Assembly: GCA_947685225.1 (NCBI GenBank)
Contig: CANTUV010000008.1
Location: 46,807,501 to 46,871,500, forward strand
DNA: 64,000 nt
DNA from: Garcia nutans
Taxonomy: Eukaryota > Streptophyta > Magnoliopsida > Malpighiales > Euphorbiaceae
Reading direction: 5' to 3'
Shown one piece after another: positions 36,455 through 46,645 of this stretch (positions are counted from its first letter, which is position 1; each line of letters opens with the position of its first letter). Under the pieces are notes generated by a model that had not been told where the DNA came from, searched no databases, and saw nothing but the letters and a program-made list of their open reading frames with translations. A program made the translations under genes and the position numbers.

Positions 36455-37115
36455 TTTGGATGAGGATGGGTTCTCGACCCAAGATTGGCAATGGTTGGGT
36501 TTAGACCCGAAATGAGTTTTGGACATAAAAATAATTTAGGTTCTGGACCCAGATAGGTTTGACTGGGTTCTTGACCCAAGATTAGATTTGGATTCTCGAC
36601 TCGAGACTCTATTTGGTTCTCGATCCGAGAGTAATTTTTGGGCACTTGATCCAAAACTAAATTTTTGGATTCTCGACCCAAGACTAGATTTGGAGTTCTC
36701 GACCCGAACTGAATTTGGATGCTCAATCCAAAACTGGATTTGGGTTCTAAACCCAAAACTGAATTGGGTACTTGACTCGAGACTAAATTTTGGGTGCTCG
36801 ACCAGAAACTAAATTTTTGGGTGCTCAACGCGAAACTAGATTTTGGGTGCTAGACCCGAAACTAAATTTTTGGGTTCTCGACCCGAAATTGAATTTTTGG
36901 ATACTCGACTCGAAACTGAATTTTAGGTTTTTGACTTAAAATTGAATTTTGGGTGCTAGACCCGAAACTGAATTTTTGGTGCTCGACTTGAAACTGAAGT
37001 GGCTATTTGGACCCAAGATCAAGTACTTGGACCCGAGACTAAAGTTTTGAGTTTTCAACTCGAAATTGGATTCTCGATCCAAAACTAAATTTTGGGTACT
37101 CGACCCAAAACTGGA
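36455..37115 (-). repeat. Tandem repeat block in 3' UTR of element X
   Basis: Roughly 25 imperfect units of about 26 bp, for example TTTGGGTGCTCGACCCGAAAC. Homologous in position and pattern to 27180-28000 in Y, but with a different unit consensus. Confidence 0.88.
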
Positions 37116-39350
37116 TTTGACTGACCTTTTATCAGTTGAGAATTCTGGCTAAACTGGCTATTCCATTCTTTTTGCAAAAAATTTAGCTATTTTTTAGCTG
37201 GCCCTCATATCTTCTCCTTGCCCCCTGCGTGGCAAAATATTAAAACTGAGTCTGAAAATATTTTGCACATAATAAACTTGAAAATTAAAAAGTTTTACCC
37301 CATGTGTAAGCTCAAACCAATGATTTTTTCTCATGCAAGCTTTGATTGATGTTTGTGTTGTCTAGTTCTTCGTACAAGCATGCATTTCTTCTTTTGAAAA
37401 ATGACTGGAGTTTCCTCTATCAATGGGCTTTCTATGCCCCCCAATTTAATATCTTCTTTTGATTCTTTACTTCACAGGGTGTTTGCTGTTCACTTTGACA
37501 AATAATAGGTAACACAAGATAATAAAATGCAATATGATATGCTTATGTATGCATGATATGCATGAATAATACTTATAATGGTTCTATTGACTCACAGACC
37601 GAGATGATCAGCTGAAGTGTTCTCATTGGTTCCTTCCGGATGCTCGTTCAGGTCTTTCATTGGAATAGCAGAAAAATTCACCTTTATGGCTTTTATCTTC
37701 AAGATGTTGAAAACATGAGTGGTAAGGCCCTAAGCAGCAGAGATACATCCATTTCAAACTAGGATTCAACATGCCAGTTGGTAACTTTTCACAACCTTGC
37801 AAATAATCATTTACTTTGCCCAATGTGTCTTTCGAGATTCAATGTTCAACATACTTCCCTTAACTTGAAGGCTTTGTATGACAAAAACATTTTTTTTATA
37901 TCTTAAAATCATATTTTGGCTTTGCCAAATCAGTGTCATTATGCCTCAGGACTCATTTTTGCAAATTAACATATCCATTACATCATAACCCTAGTTACCG
38001 TACTAAACTCGGGAATTATTTCTATTCGAGCAAGAACTGTTGCACTTTGGATAGGCACATACACATTACTTGGCCAAAGGTCTCATTGAGTTTGAATATT
38101 GTCTATCTCATATGCATGCTTATCCGAACTATCTCCACTAATAGACTTTACCTACCAAGAGAAATCAATAGGTCTTTAATAGGCTTGAAACGGGATCTAT
38201 AAGGGATATAGTTTAAGTGAAGGTCATATTGAGATTGGAGCTGATGTGACACTACTGACAAACTTTTACACTAAAAACTTCTTATTTAGGCTTTAGACAG
38301 TTGGGAGCATAAAAAGATAGAGCATTGAATGTTCTCCCATCTTCTTGGCATTAATCTGGATCTTGATTGGGACATTCTTTACTTTTGCAAAAAGTTTGAT
38401 ACCTTCCTTTCCTTTCTTTCTTTCCCTTTTTTTCTTTTGACGTTTCATCATTTCATCCTTTTCCTCAGTAGGATTGTCAAGTATAGGACTTTCAAAAACT
38501 AGATGGTCTTTCTCCTTTTTCTCTGATTTTGATTGAATCTTTGGTTGGGTTGGACCAATCCAAGTCAAACTGTCCTTATAAATCAAATGGAAATCTTTTG
38601 CTGCTTTAGGTAAAAGAGAACTTAATTGTCTTTCTAAACCATTTTGGATTTTATTTTATTTTCTTTTTCTTCTTTTTTTTCTTTTTTCTTTCTTCTTTTT
38701 TTTATCTTTTTTTCTTTATTTTCTTTCTTCTTGTTTTTCTATCCTTATGGTCTTGACTAGGCATTTGTTTCTTTTTGACCTTCTTGTGTCTTCCCCTTAG
38801 TGATTATTAGGTTTTTCATAAGTATCACAATAGCTCAGTGTAGGTTATTGGGGTTTGTAAGCCAATGAAAAGAAAACTAAAATTTTATGAAGGCTCAAAG
38901 GGACAACTAGGGATTGATATTTAATGGGTGGATACTAGTTGTTGGTTCGTCAAACAACGACTAGATCATCTCTCCCTTAAACAAGGAGAGTAAAATTTTG
39001 CCTCAAAAGTTCATCAAAGCATATTCTAAGACTAACTAGGACTTAGACAAAGGTAATTATACAGGAGCCCTCTCTAAGTAAGCATATACAGCTCAATGCT
39101 ATAGAATAATTTCCTCACCTAGTAAAATCATTCAAATCATGATGCATAGATACACTAACTCATGATATCAAGGTAGACTCGTCATCATTTGAGCACCAAA
39201 AATGAATAAATACCAAAAATTTTGATGAAAATAATTTATTCAAACAATGGTAATTTTAAAAACATAATTGTTCCAAATAGGTACTAAAGAAAGCAAAATA
39301 AAAAGAGCAATAATTCAAGCAAAGGAAAGTTTATTGAATAAAATTTCTCC
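37116..39350 (-). other. Non-coding middle region of element X
   Basis: No gene seen; aligns with 28010-30320 of element Y, including a pyrimidine-rich tract at 38650-38740. Confidence 0.7.
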
Positions 39351-40695
39351 TTATTCCACATATTGAATACTCTCATCTTGAAAAGAGGATAAGACAAAAT
39401 CTTCCTCCAATCCTCTTCCTACCATGAAAGTTGCTGGCGGAGGTACTCTTCCAAAATTAGGCAAAGGATTGCTCTTGGTATTGGCCTTATTAGGCTCAGG
39501 TAACTTTCCACTGTCAATCAAATCTTGGATCTCGTGCCTTAGACAAGAACATTTATCCATTTCATGCCCTTGCATTTGATGAAATTAACAGAAGGCCTCG
39601 GCATCGAAGTTTAGTGGCAGAGTATTATGTAGCGGTCAAGGAGCCAACGGTTATAACAAAATAGAGGTTTCCCCAACTCTGAGAACTATCTTCTATTTTC
39701 TTGACCAGTTGCATTAACATCAACTTTCTTTTGCGTGCTTTGATTAACCGACTAGTAGTTCTCTTTCTCATTCCTTCTTACCAAAAAGCGATTCTTTTCC
39801 CACTCTTTGATTTGCAAGCCAACTTGCAAAAGGTCTTTGAAGTCCCTTATAAGGGTGTGAGATAGCCTCTCATGGAGATTGGGAGGACACCTCTGACTAT
39901 CATTCTGATTAGGTCCTACTCATCAGGCCTCCTTTTGAGAAGTGCGGCCTTATTTCTCCATCTCTTCACATAGTCCACAAAGTTCTCATTTGATCTTTGC
40001 CTAATGGTCTCCACCTCCATCAAGGTAACTTCTAGTTTGACATTATACCCATACTGCTGAATGAAAGCTTTGTACAACATGTCCCAATCTTTTTAGGTAC
40101 TTTCTTCCAAGGTATTGAACTAATTTTGTACAATAGGATCCAATGAGAGCATGAAATACCTTAGAGTTTGAGCCTTAGTGGCTCTGATAGACTTCATGGC
40201 AGTGATGTACTGCTTAACATGCAAGTGAGGATTTCTTGTACCATTGTATCTAGCGAAGGAAGGCATCTTGAACTTATAAGGGACCTCTTCATTTTGTTCA
40301 AACAACTTGTCGACCTCCGACATTTCTTTGGTTTTCAGCTTCTTTTCAAACTTCTTTTCCAAATCGGCAATCAGCTTCTCGACATAAGAAGTATTAGTCT
40401 TTTCGATAGTTGCTCTTTCCACAACCTTCGACACTTTCTTCTTATCTTGAGGATCTTGGAAGTATTGATTCCAGTCGTCATCATCAATCATTACCTTGTC
40501 ATCATCAAAGGCAACTCCACCGACCTTAACCTTCCCTTTATCTTTCGGCTTCTTAGTACTTGTAGATGCCTCAACAGTGTTCCCTAAAAGCGCAGCCAGT
40601 TGGCTCCTCATAGTCTCAGCTATGACCTCCTTTAGTTCTTCCATCTTGGCATTGAGGGTGTCATCCACCATTCTTTGAATTTGTTCGGGCTCCAT
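39351..40695 (-). pseudogene. Gag of element X, broken
   Basis: Same protein type as Y's gag. Open from MEPEQIQRMVDDTLNAKMEE (40695) through FDDDKVMIDDDDWNQYFQDP, IADLEKKFEKKLKTKEM, YKFKMPSFARYNGTRNPHLH to LDPIVQN, then a TAG/TAA near 40118. The homologue of the capsid end (ENFVDYVKRWRNKAALL) is at about 39940-39990, and the zinc-knuckle region (FHQMQGHEMDKC, preceded by a stop in place of Gln) at 39540-39595. Ends SIQYVE at 39351. Here the acidic segment runs through without the stop seen in Y, showing that the breaks are independent. Confidence 0.85.
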
Positions 40696-41811
40696 TGCTC
40701 TTGGCGAGAAGGTAATTGAGTCACTGCTGGATTCTATGTCACTGGCGTAGGTAGGGTTGTCGTACGCTCTTGAACTACTATACTTCAGGTCTATAAGCTA
40801 GAAAGGATTAATGACACGTTATGCAATGCGTGTATGCATGTATGCATAAACAACAAACAATCAAAGATAATTAGGATGTTTCTTCCAACCTAATAACTTC
40901 CACACGTGAATGGCGAGTCTCTTTTCCTAGGTATATGGTCAACAAAATATCAATATGGGATATTTTATTTTCGAGAAGTTCCCTCTGACGATTTAACCAA
41001 TAATTGCATTTTCTAACTTAGAAATTGGTCCATGATAATTCCCATTAATTAGGCTTTAATCCATTGAGGCCCAACTAAAATAGCTTTTATGCTATATTGG
41101 ATTAAAACTAAATTAAGAGGTTTATCATAAATAGATTTCTTATTTGAAAAAGTAGCCATTGATTCATGCCAAAAACACCATGATTAATAATTATTAGTAT
41201 AAACCGGGCTCACAATCGATTTTTAGTTTCATAATTGACCTAAATATTTGTAAGCTATTTTTAAGAAAAGGTTGTATTTTTAGATGAATTGAAAGATAAT
41301 CTTGCTTGTTTGGACCATAAGGTGTAAAAAGATTTTTGACCCATCTTGAAAGGTTTCAATGTCTAAAGACCTTCATGAAAATTTTGAAAATAGTTTTGGG
41401 CTTTTGGATCTAAAGAAAAAGAATTATTTTTTAGCTTACAATATATAGAAAAAGAACAAACCATATAAGCCATGATTTAAACGAAGATATATAAATCATA
41501 GTCAAATAACAAGCATTTGAGGTAAAAACCTAAAGAAAATAACTAGGTCTATTACATGAGCTTAAGTCTTGGGTTGAAAAGCTTAGGTTCACATAGCAAG
41601 TATATATCAAAAGGTACAAGGCTATGAGTGGTTGTGCCATGCTTGATCTCTATACCTTGAGTGAAAGTATGGTATCCCTTACATGACACAACACGGATAA
41701 CATGGGCATCCTAACTCATGCACGCAATGCAATCTAAATGATACAATGAATAATATCATAATAAGAAAGAATAAAATAATATAAAGACTAATAGAATCAA
41801 CTTCTCTTACT
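40696..41811 (-). other. Leader of element X between PBS and gag
   Basis: No coding sequence seen; aligns with 31668-32829 of element Y. Confidence 0.65.
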
Positions 41812-41827
41812 CCCAGTGGAGTCGCCA
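41812..41827 (-). other. Primer-binding site of element X
   Basis: Minus strand TGGCGACTCCACTGGG, identical to that of element Y. Confidence 0.75.
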
Positions 41828-41828
41828 C

Positions 41829-43934
41829 TATGAGCGGGGATTTTTGCCGCCACTCCCATGTAAAATGGTTCTTGCGACTTTCACACTGATAGGCTCAAGG
41901 CCTCAGAAAACATGGGCCTAAACCTGGAGAAAATAGAGTCGCCACCTGGACGGGCTGAGAAAAAAAAGGGGTGGATGACTCAATTCCTAAGGAATCCCCA
42001 ACCCCCCTAATGGGTTTGGAAATATGGGTATGTGTGGGGAAGGTGAGAATGACCCAGCACCCCCACAATACCTAGTTCATTGAAACCGACCTCCTTTTCA
42101 GATCTTAATATTATAAAAATTCTTAAATATAATGATATTATCCATAATACATGCAATCATAAGAATAAACAAATATTTTATTAAAAATCATAGCAACGTT
42201 CAAACAAAATAAATAAACGGACACCCATCCAAGGATGGAAACATGCCCTTACATCATCCAATGTCTAAAAGAAAATAAATAAAGTAGGATACCCTCCAAT
42301 TGGTGGAAACATATCCTTTACAAAGATCCGAAACTTTAAAAAAATTGAATTTCATGATATTTAGCAATTGAGGTACCCACAAAGTGGAAACATACATCTT
42401 ACAATCATGAGACTAAAATAAACAAATAAAAGGTCATTCAATCATCCAATATAAATGGAGGCAAACCATTCGTAAAATAAAGTAAATCATTCATCATTAA
42501 CATATAAATAACAATCAAATAAATAGCTGAATAAACCAAATTAAGGTCTCAAGGTTCTAGGGTTTGAAATTAGGGGATACTGGATAAAATTTAGGTTTTA
42601 CTATTTGGTTTTATGTTTATGGAATTAAACAGTTTAGGGTTCTGGGCATTTGGATTTAGGAAATTTAAGACCTTGGGTTAGGCTACCGGATTAAGTTTTT
42701 GGATTTATTGGATTGGAACTTGGATTTTGGTGGTTACTAGGAATTAGGGTTTAGGTCATGGTTTTGGGATTTAGGTTCCATAAGCTAGGGTTTTAAAATG
42801 TTAAACAATTAGGGTTTAATGGTTTGAAAATAGTTTAGGGTTTGGATTAAGAATTTAGGACTGATTAAGTTTTAAGGAATTAAATTTGTGTTTTGATGAT
42901 TATATTATTTACTTAGATTAAATCCTATGCCTACTGTGCGAGCTAAATAAAAAAAGAAATTGAGTAATCAAGATATTATGATGAGAGTTTGAAAAGTGGA
43001 AGCAATTATTGATTTAATAAATTGAATCAAGAGAACTTACCTCGTTTGAAGGCTCCACCAAAATTATTGGATGAAATTCTGGTTGAGCTTAACACCAAGA
43101 CAGAAGACTGCTTACTACCTTGGATCTTGTCTTGTTGCTGACTCCTTGCTAGGGTTTAGGTTGTATCTTGATTAATTGTTTAATTGTTGAGGTTAAAGTT
43201 CCACTCTCTCAAAAGTCTCATGTCTCAGCCAAAAATCTCAAAAAGTCCCTTCTCAAAAATTATCAAAAGTCCACCCCCCCTCCCCCGAAAAAATTGCAAA
43301 AGTCCTATTATTTATATGCAAAATAAAGAAAAACCTACCTTATTAAGGAATCAAAATTTTATTAGGAAATAAACTAAAAAACCCGAGTAAAACTAGGTTT
43401 TTGGCGAAATCGGCCAACGCTGGCACCCTGGTCCGTGGGCTGCGAGGATGCTGCTCGAGCTGCTGGGCCAATTGCAATGGGCGTGCTATGAGCTAGGCAA
43501 GCTGCGGACCAATCACACATGCGCTGCTGGAGCTGAAGCGAGGCTGGGCACAATTCGCCACAGGCATGGCCTGCGGCGAACTGGCTTGCCGCGAGCGCTG
43601 CTGCATGCCGCTTACCGATTCGTCCGTTTGATTTTTTATTTTTATTATTTTATTTTTTATATATATTTTTTATTATTAACAATAAATATTATACTTAAAA
43701 TAAATATTTATAATTAAATATATTATTAAAATAAATAATAAAATAAATATTAAATATTATATTATAATAATATTATTATATTTAAGAAATAAATAATAAA
43801 TATTATTATTAAAATAAATATTATATTGTGAAATAAATAATAAAATAAATATTAAATAATAAATACTACAAAAATTATTTCGGACTGTTTTAAAATCTTT
43901 GGACTAGACTTGATAAAAAAATTAAGGGTCTATA
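41829..43934 (-). repeat. 5' LTR of element X
   Basis: 2106 bp from TATGAGCGGGG to GGGTCTATA, followed by target duplication GATGG. GC-rich segment at 43410-43625, AT-rich end at 43630-43900. Confidence 0.9.
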
Positions 43935-43939
43935 GATGG

Positions 43940-44541
43940 CACCTTACGAGGCTCTATATGGCAGAAAATGTAGGACATCATTGTGTTGGAGGGAAACTGG
44001 TAGGTCCTAATTTGATTAAAGAAATAAAACAAAAGGTTAAAGTAATTCAGGATCAATTTAAAGCAGCTTCAGACCGACAAAAATCTTACTCATATTTGGA
44101 ACGAAAAGATATAGAGTTCAGTGTGGGTGATAAGGTATTCTTGAAGGTGTCACCTTAGAAGAGGATATTAAGGTTTGGTCAACAGGGTAAGTTGAATCCT
44201 TGTTTCATTAGACCATACGAGGCACCGGAGAGAGTTGGACTAGTTGCTTATAGACTGGCTTTGCCGCCTGAGTTGGATAAAATTCACAATGTCTTCCATG
44301 TCTCTATGCTTCGAAAGTACAGATTGAATCCATCTCATTATTGTCAGTTGAATGCATAGAGGTGAATCCATATATGACCTACGAAGAGGAACCAGTAGCT
44401 ATCTTAGCACGAGAGGTGAAAGAATTAAGAAAAAAGAGGGTGTCATTGGTTAAAGTCCTATGGAAGAATCATTCCACAAAGGAGGCGACATGGGAGAGCG
44501 AGGAGATCATGCGGAGCCAATATCCACAACTCTTTTAGAGT
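43940..44541 (+). pseudogene. Host Tekay integrase C-terminus and chromodomain
   Basis: Resumes the host frame with MAPYEALYGRKCRTSLCW (codons starting in the target duplication), then IKEIKQKVKVIQDQFKAASD, VGDKVFLKVSP, a stop, and AYRLALPPELDKIHNVFHVS with MLRKYRLNPSH. After a frame change the last 65 codons (44341-44538) form a chromodomain: YEEEPVAILAREVKELRKK, then VKVLWKNHSTKEATWESEE and a YPQLF end. It keeps the aromatic Tyr and Trp residues of the methyl-lysine cage type. In chromoviruses this domain steers integration towards particular chromatin. Broken upstream, so no full protein. Confidence 0.9.
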
Positions 44542-46450
44542 AAGCATCAGGTAATTTCAATGGTGAAATTATTAAAGAGGGAGAGAGTTGTAATGCCTAT
44601 AGTTTTATTAAATATAATTAAATAAATAATTTGAAATGGTTAAATAATAGGTTGGAAAGAGAAAATACAAAAGGCATATGTTGAGTATATGTAAAGTATA
44701 CCTAGCTAAATTATAAAATTTTACTAAAAGACAAAAGTTAGTAAAAAGGGTAAAATTATAAAAGTAAAGTAAAAGTAAAAAAGTTATAAAAAATTCAAAA
44801 TTAAATTAATTTTTAGTGAAAGATGATAAATAATTAATTATAATTATTTCCTAATTAATTAATTAATTAATATATATGTCTAGAATTAAAAGAAGAATTA
44901 AAAGTCAAAATTCAATTTTTATCTTCTTTGTCTTCTTCTTCTTAAGGGTAGAACTCCATGGTAGTAGGAAGGGAGTTTTGATGTTTCCAAATACTCAAAT
45001 TTTCTAAAGATTTCAAGAAAACAAAGATAGTTTTGGAGATTTTTCTAGAGGTAAGTAAGTTTTCTTGAATTTTAAAGAAGTTATCTTTTAAATTCTTAAT
45101 ATGTAAAATTTCAATTTTTAGAGAGAGATGTTATAATTCATAAGATGGATTGTTTTGAAGTTGTGTGGATGTAGAAGTACTAATTTTAAGGTTAGATAGT
45201 AGAAATGGTTAGGTTTGGTTAGAATTTGGAAGAAGTAGTAAGGAAATTAGGGTTTTGATTGGGTTTTTTATTAGAAAGAATATAATTAAAGTTTAATTGA
45301 CTAAAAGGCGTTAGAGTGGGTCTCTAATGCTATTTTTGAAATTATAATATGTCTTAGGATTGAGTAAAAGGAAGTTACAAAATTAAAGAATTGAAGAGCA
45401 TTGATGGAAGTTGGATTTGAGTGATTTTGCATTGGATTTGGCAATTTAGAGGTTATCATATACTTTGATATTAATATTTATATGCTCTATGCATTATTTT
45501 GTGTAAAATGTGTGGTGTGTGTTTGAATTGAAAAGGCACGGGCATGCTCATGAATGGGCACGAGCGTGGCTTGAAAATGGGACTACTTAAGGGCAGTAGC
45601 AATTTGGATTGCACCGGCGTGGCCCCAAATTACCACCACCGTGGGTTTGTTTTTTTTAGAAATGTTGGCAGTGTTGCTTTAAAATGCATGGGTGTGGCCT
45701 TTAGATCTGCACGGCCGTGTCATTTTATTTCAAGTTGGAAATTCGTTTGTGATTATAGAAATGTGTGGAAATTGAGAAAAGAATGAAAGTATGATGAGAA
45801 TGAGAAATGATGAAAATGACTATGAAAAAAAATGATAATGATAATATAAAATGTTGTATATTTATCTTATAAAATATCTTGTTTGAGAAAGTTGTGTTTG
45901 GTACCATTGATGTGGCATGCATATTATATGATTTGCCTTTGGGGTTAAACATGATAGCGTCATTATTGATGATATGATTTGCCTTCAAGGTTAAAAACAG
46001 AGGTGTCAACTGTTGTGATAGACTGATTCAATGTCTTTAGAACTTAAATAATGTATAAGGTCATTGGGCCCAATTAATGCATGTGATTGTGACGTTTTAA
46101 TAAAGTTTAGAATATGTATGTACATAAAAAGCATTAATCATGTTATGTTTTAATAGTATTCATAGTGCATTACTTTTAAATTATTTTTATTATCAAAATA
46201 TGTAACGCCAAGCTAGTAGCTTAGCACGATTGAATTTTCATTACGCAGGTGACAGAGTAAATACAGAGAGTCCTACTAGACCTAACCAGATCTAAGACTT
46301 GTGGATAGTACTAGAAACTTAACTCTTTGCACCAGACTAGAGTCATTTGCATATCATGTAAATATCTGTTTTATTAAACTTTTGATTATATCTTATTATC
46401 TTATTATGTAATAAGATAAATGCTCGGATAAAGTATTGTAATGTGAAACC

Positions 46451-46540
46451 AGCTGGGGTGGCTCAGTTAGCCACCTGTTGTTACTCTCAATTAAGAGGGC
46501 AGGGGTTCGATCCCCATAAAAACCGTATTTCAGGGGGTCG
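46451..46540 (+). mobile_element. tRNA-derived SINE-like unit in host 3' LTR
   Basis: Contains an A-box-like GTGGCTCAGTTAG (46458-46470) and a B-box GGTTCGATCCC (46504-46514), the internal Pol III promoter spacing of tRNA-derived SINEs, then GTCGAGCTTTTAAAA and an AT run. The corresponding site in the host 5' LTR (near 5640) lacks it. No clear target duplication, so borders are approximate. Confidence 0.6.
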
Positions 46541-46645
46541 AGCTTTTAAAATATATATATATATATATATGAATGTGATTATGAGGTGTTGATGATTTTG
46601 GAAATATGTTGAAATTTTGGAATTGATTTTATTATTGGGAGTGTA

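Larger units (their letters stand above)
23842..43934 (-). mobile_element. Element X: gag-only Ogre/Tat-like LTR retrotransposon, minus strand, split by element Y
   Basis: Bounded by GATGG on both sides (23837-23841 and 43935-43939) with host integrase reading through: RM before, MAPYEALYG after. On the minus strand: 5' LTR 43934-41829, PBS 41827-41812, leader, gag (40695-39351), a long non-coding region with a tandem-repeat block (37115-36455), a polypurine tract (AGCAGGGGGCAAAC just above 36383), and a 3' LTR in two pieces (36383-35118 and 24661-23842) separated by element Y. No protease, RT or integrase was found, so it would need enzymes from an autonomous partner. Gag type, PBS, polypurine tract and 3' tandem repeats point to Ogre/Tat. 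Confidence 0.85.

Noticed and set aside
46451..46540. tRNA gene
   Set aside because: A and B boxes are present, but no acceptor stem or anticodon arm can be paired; better read as a SINE.
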